DNA of 27,043 nt from Hallerella sp963597395. GTDB taxonomy: Bacteria > Fibrobacterota > Fibrobacteria > Fibrobacterales > Fibrobacteraceae. A program made the position numbers and the translations under genes. The stretch spans positions 1 through 27,043 of the forward strand of contig CAVBPX010000030.1 of NCBI GenBank assembly GCA_963597395.1, given 5' to 3'. The first letter of the stretch is position 1, and the number at the start of each line of letters is the position of its first letter. The notes beneath the pieces were generated by a model. It did no database searches and had not been told where the DNA came from. It saw nothing but the letters and a program-made list of their open reading frames with translations. Shown here in pieces: positions 8,652-15,923 of the stretch.

Positions 8652-10138
8652 TTTTGATTCTCCAGATATTTTCCGATGTTTTCGACTTCGCCGCATGTTT
8701 CGAGAAGTCCTACAAGCGACATCATCGCGTCGTAGTTTGCCTTGAGCATGGCAATGCGCAGCCGTTCGAGCGAAAGTTCCGCATCGACAACGTCAAGGCT
8801 TGTTCCCATCCCCGCGTTGAAGGCCTTTTGCTGGTCTTCGAGAGACTCCTTGGCGAGTTCCTCGGTCTTTTTCAGCGATTCGATTTTTCCCGTCGCATGC
8901 TCGTATTCCCGATAGCGCTTTTCGACGAGAAGCGAAATGTTTTGGACCGCCTGGTTTTGCATGTTTTCGACTTCGCGCTTGGTGGCGTTTGCCTCGGCGA
9001 CCTTTCCGACGGTTTCGCCGCCGTGGAAAATGTCCCATTCGACGGCGACGCCCACGGCCCATTCCGGTTCGAGAATCGTCAAATCCTTTGTGTAGAGCTC
9101 CTTTTTGCCGAAGAGGGCGACGGTCGGGAAGTAGTCCCCGCGAGCTGCGGTAACGGCCCGGTTCGCGCGTTTCTTTTCTTCTTCGAGCTGCCGGATTCCC
9201 GGATAGTTTTCGCTTGCGCGCTTTTTGTATTCTTCGAGCGAAAGTTCGAGTTTTACCGGGACAATCGGCGTCGTGGCCGAGAGGGTCGTGTCGCTTTCGC
9301 CGAGGCTGTTTGCGAGGGCGAGCCGTGCGAGCGAAAGGTCGCGTTCCGCATTGTCCTTTTCGGTTTGCGCTTCGACGAGGGCGACTTCGGCGCGGAGCCT
9401 TTCGGCCCGGGAAATCTGGCCGCCCGCTTCGAGCTTTTGCGCCTGTTTTGCGTGTTCCTCGATGGTGTTGTAGGCTTCGGTCCGGAGGTTCACCATTTCT
9501 TCGGCGAGCCTCATGCTGAAGTAGCGCGTGCACACTTCGGAAAGAACCGTATTTTCGACCATATTGTAGGCGGATTTTTGCGCCTCGATGTTTTCGGTCG
9601 ATGCCTTGTAGGCCGAAAAGATTTTTCCGCCTGTAAAAATGGGCCAGACGAGCGTTGCCGTCGCATTAAAAAAGAGGTCGTCCTGCACCTTGACCTTGAA
9701 CTTGTCGGCGGCGATTTGGCTTGCAAGTTCCTCGCGACCCTTTCCGGCGACGTTCTGTGCGTATTCCTTCGCCTTGGTGTCCGCGGCGGAGAGTGTCGCA
9801 AGGTCCGTCGAATTTGCGTAGGGAGCCATGAGGCCCGCATAGGTTGCGGCATAGGTCGATGCGAAGTTTGAACCGAGAATGGCCGTGCGGACGGGGGAGA
9901 GGTCGATGGTAATCGGTTCGTCGATGCGTGTCACCTTGCCCGAAAGCGTAAGCTTGGGCATAAAGAGGGAGCGTGCGGACGTCTTTTGGCTTTGGGCCTT
10001 GTCGAGATGCGTCTTGCTCACGACGATTTGCGGATTTTTTTGCTTGGCGAGTGAAATGGCGTCATCGATGGAAAGAGGCGCCGCCTGCAGTGCCGAGAAG
10101 AGGACGAAAAGTAAAAAAATCGCAACAATCCGTTTCAT
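8648..10138 (-). CDS. TolC-family outer membrane efflux protein
   Basis: Outer-membrane channel of a tripartite exporter, 496 residues. A signal peptide (MKRIVAIFLLFVLFSALQA) precedes the typical OEP repeat start LSIDDAISLAKQKNPQI. Long alpha-helical stretches rich in Ala, Glu and Lys carry the second repeat (EEYKKRASENYPGIRQLEEEKKRA, about 305-330) and strand segments such as WAVGVAVEWDIFHGGETVG. Length and order fit the family. GGAG lies 5 bases before the ATG at 10138. It is first in a four-gene minus-strand operon (channel, adaptor, two permeases). The upstream AT-rich TTTATTATTTT may include its -10 region. Confidence 0.88.
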   Translation of the reverse strand: MKRIVAIFLLFVLFSALQAAPLSIDDAISLAKQKNPQIVVSKTHLDKAQSQKTSARSLFMPKLTLSGKVTRIDEPITIDLSPVRTAILGSNFASTYAATYAGLMAPYANSTDLATLSAADTKAKEYAQNVAGKGREELASQIAADKFKVKVQDDLFFNATATLVWPIFTGGKIFSAYKASTENIEAQKSAYNMVENTVLSEVCTRYFSMRLAEEMVNLRTEAYNTIEEHAKQAQKLEAGGQISRAERLRAEVALVEAQTEKDNAERDLSLARLALANSLGESDTTLSATTPIVPVKLELSLEEYKKRASENYPGIRQLEEEKKRANRAVTAARGDYFPTVALFGKKELYTKDLTILEPEWAVGVAVEWDIFHGGETVGKVAEANATKREVENMQNQAVQNISLLVEKRYREYEHATGKIESLKKTEELAKESLEDQQKAFNAGMGTSLDVVDAELSLERLRIAMLKANYDAMMSLVGLLETCGEVENIGKYLENQK

Positions 10139-10306
10139 AGCACTCCATAAAATAATAAACCTTTGAACCCGAAAAAAGGCTTTTTTTGCCGAAAAAACGA
10201 AATTCGCTGTTGAACGGGCGTTTTAATAGGGCAAAGGGAATTTTGACCCGAATCACGCAAATTCTTTTCGGGAACATTTTCGGAACGCTTTTAGCCTACT
10301 TTTTGT

Positions 10307-10318
10307 TTTCAATTGAAA
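10307..10318. promoter_or_regulatory. Perfect 12-base palindrome in divergent promoter region
   Basis: TTTCAATTGAAA is a perfect palindrome in the 251-base spacer between the exporter operon (minus) and the first GH45 gene (plus). Position and symmetry suit a regulator site, but a palindrome of this size can arise by chance in AT-rich DNA. Confidence 0.25.
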
Positions 10319-10389
10319 GAAACCTTGATTTTGGGAGTATTTTTTGGGGTATCCGTGGCGGTTGCCGCAAATCGATTTGAGGTTAAAAA

Positions 10390-11880
10390 ATGAACGTAGC
10401 TCTAAAACTGGGCGCCCTGACGTCCGCCTGTCTTTTTGCCTTCGGGTGCGGCGATGATTCCGGTTCGAGTACATCTCCGGTAAATCCGGCGAGTTCCGGG
10501 TCGGTCGCTACATGCGATCTTTCCGCCTACGCGACGTTCCCGATGTGGACCGGAGCCTATTTTATTTATGCGGACGGTTCGGTGACGGACGGGACGAATG
10601 CGGTCGGAACCTTTGACTTTGCGACGGGGAACGTTCTGGACGCGACGGGCGCGACGATTGCGACGCTCGACGTTTCCGCGCTGCCCTATTTTGACGGGCA
10701 AAACCTGATTTACAAAAATTGCGCGGTGATGGCTCTTGACGGAAGCTCTGTTGGACGGGTAGATGAAAACGGAACCGTTGTGGATGGAAATGTGGAAACT
10801 TCGAGTTCGAGCACGGAAATTCCGACGGACCCGACTTCGTCGGCAACGATTGACGCAAATCCGCCGTCTTCCTCGGGAACTTCCGGTGAAACGCCCGTTG
10901 CAAGCTCGAGTTCGGCAAAAACTTCCGGCTCCGGGACGATGGACGCTTCGGGCTACGAAGTGATGAACTATGCGAATATTCTGAGCAATAACCAGATCGG
11001 TTGGAGCTCCCGCTACTGGGACGCATGCAAGCCGCACTGTTCCTGGCCCGGAAACGTCGATACGAGTTCCCTTGCCGCCTACCAGGCAAATTATGGAGCG
11101 TCGAGAAACTGCAACATCAACGACTACGAAATTCCCGCGTGGACGCTCAGCTACAACGTGCAGCAATACTGGAAAGGTTACCAGGGAACGACCTCCGCAT
11201 GCACAAGCGACCGCGGCGGCGGAACGGGCGGAGCCTTTACGTGCACGGACATGGCGCCCATTGCCGTGAACGATACGCTTGCTTACGCATTCGTGGCGGC
11301 TCCCGGCAGCGGAAACCAGGGATGCGGCAAGTGCTACCATTTGCAGTTCAACGGCGGAAATCACGCGGATGACGTCAAGGCGACGCACAAGGCCCTGAAG
11401 GGCAAGCATATGGTTGTGATGGCTTCGAACATCGGGCACGACGTGGAACAGGGCCAGTTCGACATGATGGTCCCGGGCGGCGGCGTCGGACAGTATGACG
11501 CTCTCTCCTCGATGATAGGCGTTTCCAAGGATGAGCTCGGGGTGACCTATGGCGGATTCCTTTCGACGTGTCAGGAAACCCTCGGTTACGATGCGGCGGT
11601 TGCCAAATACCAAAGCTGCATCATCGAAAAGTGCGAAGCCGTTTTCCCGAACCATGCGAACCTTTTGCGCGGATGCAAGTGGTTTGCCGAATGGTATATG
11701 GCGGCGGACAATCCCACGTATAACTGGGAAGAGGTCGAATGCCCGCAATATCTGATTGACAAGTACAAGACGACCATCAACACGGTCATCGAAACGAACA
11801 TCGCGTGGCAGGACGACTGGTCGAGCTATACGGGCGGAACTTTCGAAACAAAGGATTGCGACGATTCGGGATGCCCCTGA
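10390..11880 (+). CDS. GH45 endoglucanase lipoprotein (first of pair)
   Basis: Predicted endo-beta-1,4-glucanase of glycoside hydrolase family 45, 496 residues. The lipoprotein signal ends LFAFGC (Cys20; mature CGDDSG). An N-terminal domain (about 40-135) repeats V-x-D-G/A-x-G-x-x-V-G elements, and a Ser/Thr/Pro linker spans about 137-190. The catalytic domain begins near 195. SSRYWDACKPHCSW carries the likely catalytic base Asp211, and GQFDMMVPGGGVG the likely acid Asp358, matching the two Asp of Humicola Cel45A. Compared with its neighbour it has inserts after CSWPGN and a longer C-terminal tail ending in KDCDDSGCP. It lacks the Cys normally found after GGGVGIxxG (here GQYDALS). GAGG lies about 8 bases before ATG 10390. 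Cotranscription with the next GH45 gene (62-base gap) is likely. Confidence 0.9.
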   Translation: MNVALKLGALTSACLFAFGCGDDSGSSTSPVNPASSGSVATCDLSAYATFPMWTGAYFIYADGSVTDGTNAVGTFDFATGNVLDATGATIATLDVSALPYFDGQNLIYKNCAVMALDGSSVGRVDENGTVVDGNVETSSSSTEIPTDPTSSATIDANPPSSSGTSGETPVASSSSAKTSGSGTMDASGYEVMNYANILSNNQIGWSSRYWDACKPHCSWPGNVDTSSLAAYQANYGASRNCNINDYEIPAWTLSYNVQQYWKGYQGTTSACTSDRGGGTGGAFTCTDMAPIAVNDTLAYAFVAAPGSGNQGCGKCYHLQFNGGNHADDVKATHKALKGKHMVVMASNIGHDVEQGQFDMMVPGGGVGQYDALSSMIGVSKDELGVTYGGFLSTCQETLGYDAAVAKYQSCIIEKCEAVFPNHANLLRGCKWFAEWYMAADNPTYNWEEVECPQYLIDKYKTTINTVIETNIAWQDDWSSYTGGTFETKDCDDSGCP

Positions 11881-11942
11881 CGGGAATTTTCGGGTGTGAA
11901 ATTGGGTGGTGTGTGGCAAGGTTTTTTACAGAAGGAAGAAAA

Positions 11943-13652
11943 ATGAAAAAACACTACCTATCTCTTTTGGCCGCCGGCGCGCTTTTGGCCGTCGGTTGTG
12001 GTGACGATGCCGGTTCTCCGGTGGGAAACTCGACCGTTGTCGATACCTCGACGACCGTTGCGGAAAGCCCCTATTACTTCGGCGGATTTACGATTGCCCC
12101 GAGCACGGGCGTCGTCTATGATGCCGGTACGGGAACTGCCGTGGGGCAGCTTCTTGAGGACGGAACCGTCGTGAGCCTTTCGGACGGCGTGACACCGATT
12201 GCGGTTGTCGATACGACGGTTCTTCCGAGCCTTTCAACGGCGGGCTACCTTGTGAACAAGAGCGGTGTCGTTTCGGATGTCTCCGGGACGCCGCTCGGGA
12301 CGCTCAATGCGGACGGTGCGACTATCACGCTTTTGGACGGCTCGGTCGTGAACCTTGCGGGCGAAGTCCTGGTTGCGGCTCCGACGGTTGTTGATACGGC
12401 GACGGGAACGGTTTCCGCTTCGAGCGGTCAGACCGTAATTCCGGGGACTTCCAGTGCGGCGGTGCTTCCGACGTCATCCGCGGCGATTTTGCCCGGTTCC
12501 TCGTCCAGTGCGGTCGTAAATCCGGCGTCTTCGTCTTCGACGGTCGTTTCCGGGAACATTACCGTTTCGGGAAGCCTCACGCAGAACGTTCAAAAGAATC
12601 AGGCGATTCAGACGGTCGTGTTCAGCGGAGTCAAGTCGGAGCCTTCCCGCTCCTGGTCGCTTTACTTCTTGCAGTGCAGCTATGACCAGAATTCTTCGAC
12701 CTACACAATTTCCGGAACGGTTCCCGAATATTTCCAGGAAGGGACGTCTTCCGACAAGTTTACGTTTGACGGAACGGAATTTACCCTGACGCTGAACATC
12801 GGGAATGCTTCGGTCACCGTGAGCTCTTCGAGCAGCGCCTATGTGTATTCCGTGGCGCAGTCCAGCTCGTCCGCACGGTCTTCGAGTTCCGTTGCCAAAT
12901 CGAGCAGCTCGTATTCGGGCGGAACCAGCACGGAGCTTAAGGTTGTGAGCGGCGGCGCTTCCGGAAGCGGCTGGGCCACGCGCTACTGGGACTGCTGCAA
13001 GCCAAGCTGTTCCTGGACCGAGAACGCGGGGAGCGGAAACGAAGCGAGAATGTGCTCTGCAAGCGGTAGCCAAATTACGGATTATAGCACAACGAGCATT
13101 TGCCAAGGCGGCTCTGCCGCAACGTGCACAAGCCAAATTCCCATTATTGTGAACGACAATCTGGCCTACGCGTTTGCGGCCGTTCCGGCGTCCAACGGCG
13201 GAGCGTGCGGAAAATGCTTTGCGCTGACTTTTGACGGAACGGGTAAATACGAGACCAAGGGTCCGCATCAGTCGCTCAAGGGCAAAGTTCTTGTTGTAAT
13301 GGCGTCCAATGTGGGAACGGACGTGACTCAGGGGCAGTTCGACATTATGATTCCGGGCGGCGGTGTGGGAATTTACAACGGCTGTTCCGCTTTCGGCTGG
13401 GGAAGTCAGGGCCAACAATACGGCGGACTTCTTTCCGATTGCGAAGAATCCGTGGGATACTCCAAGTCCGGAAATGCGCTGACGACCGCCCGCAAGGAAT
13501 GCCTCGTAAACAAGTGCAATTCCGTCTTCTCGAACGATTCCAAGGCGAAGGAAGGATGCCTCTTTTTAGCAAACTGGATGAATGCGGCAGGCAACCCGAA
13601 CCACACCTACAAGGAAGTGGAATGCCCGGCAGCCCTGAAGGCGCAATATTAA
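11943..13652 (+). CDS. GH45 endoglucanase lipoprotein (second of pair)
   Basis: A 569-residue paralogue of the upstream cellulase. The lipoprotein signal ends LLAVGC (Cys19; mature CGDDAG). A beta-rich N-terminal domain (about 35-145) resembles that of its neighbour. A Ser-rich linker leads to a small domain (about 200-295, ITVSGSLTQNVQK and onward) that I do not recognise, then a second Ser linker. The GH45 catalytic domain spans about 335-569: TRYWDCCKPSCSW (Asp350), VNDNLAYAFAAV, CGKCFALTF, GQFDIMIPGGGVGIYNGC (Asp467) and QQYGGLLSDCEE. This copy is closer to the fungal-type GH45 pattern than its neighbour. ATG 11943 was chosen because AAGGAAGA lies just upstream and a signal peptide follows at once. 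Confidence 0.9.
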   Translation: MKKHYLSLLAAGALLAVGCGDDAGSPVGNSTVVDTSTTVAESPYYFGGFTIAPSTGVVYDAGTGTAVGQLLEDGTVVSLSDGVTPIAVVDTTVLPSLSTAGYLVNKSGVVSDVSGTPLGTLNADGATITLLDGSVVNLAGEVLVAAPTVVDTATGTVSASSGQTVIPGTSSAAVLPTSSAAILPGSSSSAVVNPASSSSTVVSGNITVSGSLTQNVQKNQAIQTVVFSGVKSEPSRSWSLYFLQCSYDQNSSTYTISGTVPEYFQEGTSSDKFTFDGTEFTLTLNIGNASVTVSSSSSAYVYSVAQSSSSARSSSSVAKSSSSYSGGTSTELKVVSGGASGSGWATRYWDCCKPSCSWTENAGSGNEARMCSASGSQITDYSTTSICQGGSAATCTSQIPIIVNDNLAYAFAAVPASNGGACGKCFALTFDGTGKYETKGPHQSLKGKVLVVMASNVGTDVTQGQFDIMIPGGGVGIYNGCSAFGWGSQGQQYGGLLSDCEESVGYSKSGNALTTARKECLVNKCNSVFSNDSKAKEGCLFLANWMNAAGNPNHTYKEVECPAALKAQY

Positions 13653-13703
13653 AGGTCTCCTCTGTTAGAGGCCCCCTAAAAGTTTTTCCTTAGGTTGAAG
13701 GTT

Positions 13704-13737
13704 ACCCTCCCCGGGCGAAAGCCCGGGGAGGGTTTTT
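13704..13737 (+). terminator. Rho-independent terminator after GH45 pair
   Basis: A perfect 13-pair stem, ACCCTCCCCGGGC (13704-13716) with GCCCGGGGAGGGT (13721-13733), is closed by a GAAA tetraloop and followed by five T. It lies about 50 bases after the second cellulase. The minus side lacks a T run, so it mainly serves the plus strand. Confidence 0.95.
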
Positions 13738-13741
13738 ATGC

Positions 13742-14701
13742 TCACTCCGAATAAAGTCCTTTCTTCTTCAGATCCTTGACGAGCGACGCGGGCATCCATT
13801 TTTCAATCTTTTGATATTCAGCATCCCCAAAAAGTTTGGACTCTTCTTTCGCCTTTTGAGCCTCTCCCATCGCAAGGTAAATGCGGGCGAGGTTTCCGAC
13901 CGCGCAGAAGTAGCGGACGGACTTTCCGGTGCGCTTTAAATAGTCCGAGGCGCTTCGCTCGTAAATCTTTGCCGCTTCCGCAAATCGGCCCGCCTTATAC
14001 AGCATATCGGCCTTCATCTGTAAAAAAACAGGGTTCCCCGGAGCCTTGGAAAGCGCCCTCTCCACAACGCCCAGCGCCTTGCCGTATTCTTCCTTGTCGT
14101 AATACATCCAGGCGAGCGGCGTCGCAAACAGCGCCCAAAAAAGTGCCGACTTTTCAACGCTCTGTTCGAGGCTCTTCAGATGGGCTTCCCGGTTGTCCGA
14201 AACGAACGGCAAAAAGCTGAGACCGTCTTCCACATAATAGGCGTAGATGGCGTAAAAGGCCCGGGCTTCGGGGTCTTCGGAATCCTTGAACTTTTTCGCG
14301 GCCTTTCGCGTTTCAAGAGCTCCCTTGACGGACTTTCCCATGGCGGACCGCACATACCCCAGTTCAAACTCCCGCAAAACGTCCCAGGCGCCTTTTGCGT
14401 TGCACCGTATCAGTTCTTCCTCGGACTTGAAAAGCGCAAGCGTGTCGCCCACGTCGTCAAATTCGCTCAGCTTGACAATCCCGCGGATGACGCATGCCGC
14501 GCCCGAATCCTTTGCCTGAATCTTTTGAATCACGTCGTAAGATTCGGAATACTTTGTACGCAGCGCAAGTTCAAAGGCCCGCTTCGCTTCGGCGTTCAGG
14601 TTTTCCGAAAGATGAAAGGCGGACGTCTCTTCGGCGGTTGCAAGGCTTGCGCCCAAAAGAACGGCGCACAGAAAGGTTTTGCTTGGGATAGGGAATAGCA
14701 T
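13742..14701 (-). CDS. Secreted TPR-repeat protein, function unknown
   Basis: A 319-residue protein with an N-terminal signal peptide (FLCAVLLGASLATAEE, cut near residue 23), so periplasmic or exported. The C-terminal half has tetratricopeptide-like helical pairs. The clearest is YGKALGVVERALSKAPGNPV followed by KADMLYKAGRFAEAAKIYERS (about 205-255), then NLARIYLAMGEAQKAKEES. The N-terminal half (about 25-190) is also helical but shows no motif I know. TPR domains usually mediate protein contacts; the partner is unknown. It is monocistronic and converges on the GH45 terminator. Confidence 0.75.
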   Translation of the reverse strand: MLFPIPSKTFLCAVLLGASLATAEETSAFHLSENLNAEAKRAFELALRTKYSESYDVIQKIQAKDSGAACVIRGIVKLSEFDDVGDTLALFKSEEELIRCNAKGAWDVLREFELGYVRSAMGKSVKGALETRKAAKKFKDSEDPEARAFYAIYAYYVEDGLSFLPFVSDNREAHLKSLEQSVEKSALFWALFATPLAWMYYDKEEYGKALGVVERALSKAPGNPVFLQMKADMLYKAGRFAEAAKIYERSASDYLKRTGKSVRYFCAVGNLARIYLAMGEAQKAKEESKLFGDAEYQKIEKWMPASLVKDLKKKGLYSE

Positions 14702-14725
14702 TGGCTCAATTTAGCAAATTTAAAC

Positions 14726-14947
14726 CCGACCGGTCGGAATCGTCTAACTTGTTTTGTTTCAAAGGCTTGGACGCGTTTAAATTGTCAAAATTTGACAGGC
14801 GGAAATGCAAAACGTTAATTTATTTGAAACTGTCGAAGCCTTATGGCATAAGGTCTCCGAACGATTTGAAATAATGAATTTATAATCGGTCGGCCGAAAA
14901 TAATTTGTGTATATCTAGAATAAAGGATGTGACAAATTTCGTCACAT
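14726..14947. promoter_or_regulatory. Spacer with four perfect inverted repeats
   Basis: The 274-base spacer between the TPR gene (minus) and the 74-residue gene (plus) contains CCGACCGGTCGG (14726-14737), TGTCAAA-A-TTTGACA (14783-14797), CCTTATG-G-CATAAGG (14839-14853) and ATGTGAC-N7-GTCACAT (14927-14947). A possible -10 (TAGAAT, 14916-14921) lies just before the last. The repeats share no sequence, so they may be sites for different regulators. Confidence 0.4.
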
Positions 14948-14975
14948 GCAAAAACGCAAGCAAAGAAGGCTCCCT

Positions 14976-15200
14976 ATGATGAATATTCTTCGTAAGCCGG
15001 TTTCGCTTTCCATCAGTCTCCTGACATCGGGCTTTCAGGCGTTCAAGACGCGCATCCGGCAAGAGTTGCAGCTTCGCCGCGGAGTGAACCTGGAAGACTT
15101 CGCCGATGACGAAAGCCTTTATGCGTTTTACCTTCGCGGAGAACCGGAAGACTACGTCCTCGACGCCCTGTGCGGAAACGTCTCCGACGACATCCAGTAA
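14976..15200 (+). CDS. Small hypothetical protein, 74 residues
   Basis: Begins MMNILRKPVSLSISLLTSGF, with a basic, mildly hydrophobic N-terminal third. It continues KTRIRQELQLRRGVNLEDF and ends in a strongly acidic tail (DDESLYAFYLRGEPEDYVLD through NVSDDIQ). AGAAGG six bases before ATG 14976 decides the start; the upstream in-frame ATG at 14946 has no ribosome site and sits in an inverted repeat. No family recognised. A charge split between N- and C-terminal halves is the main visible trait. Confidence 0.6.
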   Translation: MMNILRKPVSLSISLLTSGFQAFKTRIRQELQLRRGVNLEDFADDESLYAFYLRGEPEDYVLDALCGNVSDDIQ

Positions 15201-15223
15201 AAATTTCCATTTTAAAATAAACT

Positions 15224-15267
15224 AACCCCGGTGAAAATCACCAGGGCCAGGGCTTTGATTCGGGGTT
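15224..15267 (-). terminator. Probable terminator of the 42-residue gene
   Basis: On the minus strand AACCCCG-AATCA pairs with TGATT-CGGGGTT around a loop; an asymmetric internal bulge separates the two helices. T-rich AGTTTATTTT follows. It begins a few bases after the stop of the 42-residue gene and could also attenuate plus-strand transcripts, though without a T run there. Confidence 0.55.
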
Positions 15268-15269
15268 CC

Positions 15270-15398
15270 TTACTTTTCGTCCGTCCACCAGGATCCATCG
15301 TCTTCTTCGTAGGTCCGGGCGGAATCGAACGCGCGGTTCGGATTCCGAATCTCCAGGTCGAGTTCTCTCTCGGCCCAGAATGTGTTCTTTTCTTTCAT
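15270..15398 (-). CDS. Small acidic protein, 42 residues
   Basis: Starts MKEKNTFWAERELDLEIR and ends DDGSWWTDEK. It is acidic, rich in Trp (three) and Glu/Asp, with no signal peptide or membrane segment. The case for a real gene rests on signals: AAGGAG seven bases before ATG 15398, a TATAAT-type promoter about 65 bases upstream, and a terminator-like hairpin just after the TAA. No homologue comes to mind. It lies between the 74-residue gene and the GroES-like gene, both on the plus strand. Confidence 0.65.
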   Translation of the reverse strand: MKEKNTFWAERELDLEIRNPNRAFDSARTYEEDDGSWWTDEK

Positions 15399-15461
15399 GT
15401 TTTCTCCTTGCTGAGGTTTTCTTCCCAGCGGTTATGTCTTCTTTTCTAAGCAGACATTCCT

Positions 15462-15489
15462 ATTATACATAAAAATTGAGGAAAAGCAA
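15462..15489 (-). promoter_or_regulatory. Sigma70-type promoter for the 42-residue gene
   Basis: On the minus strand TTGCTT (15489-15484), a 16-base spacer and a perfect TATAAT (15467-15462). Transcription would begin near 15455, leaving a leader of about 57 bases before ATG 15398. Confidence 0.6.
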
Positions 15490-15544
15490 ATCAAATTCTG
15501 TAAAAATGGGGAGATATTCGGGTAAACAATTCTATTTTTCGGGC

Positions 15545-15922
15545 ATGATGGACAAGAATGTGGAAAAAATCGTGATGATCGGGGACCGAATCCTTGTAAA
15601 ACCGCTCGAAGCGGCCTCCAAAACGGGAAGCGGTCTTTATCTGCCGCCGGGCGTCCGCGAAAAGGATGCCGTCCGCGCGGGCATTGTCGTCAAGGTCGGG
15701 CCGGGATATGCCGTTCCGTCAAACGATCCGGATTCCTTTTTGAGGGAGGCGAACGACCCGATAAACTACGTTCCGCTCCAGGTGGAAGTCGGCGACCAGG
15801 CCCTTTACCTCCACGGAAGCGCCTTTGAAATCGAGGTAAACGGCGAACGCTACGAGGTCGTCGGGCAGAATGCCGTGCTGCTCGTTATCCGCGAGGACGG
15901 CCTTTCGGAACTCGGGGTTTAA
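15545..15922 (+). CDS. Divergent GroES/Cpn10-family co-chaperonin
   Basis: A 125-residue cpn10-fold protein. IGDRILVKPLEAASKTGSG matches the GroES N-terminus. GLYLPPGVREKDAVRAG corresponds to the mobile loop (hydrophobic LYL in place of IVL), followed by GIVVKVGPGY, then VEVGDQALYLHGSAFEIEVN and a C-terminal VLLVIRED. It is about 25-30 residues longer than GroES; the extra sequence includes the roof-loop segment PSNDPDSFLREANDPINY. No groEL is adjacent, so it may be a specialised paralogue. The start is uncertain: ATG 15545 (or 15548) has no Shine-Dalgarno, but a TATTTT lies seven bases upstream. Confidence 0.8.
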   Translation: MMDKNVEKIVMIGDRILVKPLEAASKTGSGLYLPPGVREKDAVRAGIVVKVGPGYAVPSNDPDSFLREANDPINYVPLQVEVGDQALYLHGSAFEIEVNGERYEVVGQNAVLLVIREDGLSELGV

Positions 15923-15923
15923 A

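Noticed and set aside
10402..11919. 505-residue antisense frame over the first GH45 gene, and a 314-residue one at 12474-13418
   Set aside because: The sense frames encode clear GH45 catalytic motifs; the antisense products have no recognisable domain.
14928..14946. TGTGA...TCACA as a CRP-type site
   Set aside because: The half-sites are nine bases apart instead of six, so it is not a canonical CRP/FNR operator; kept only as an inverted repeat.
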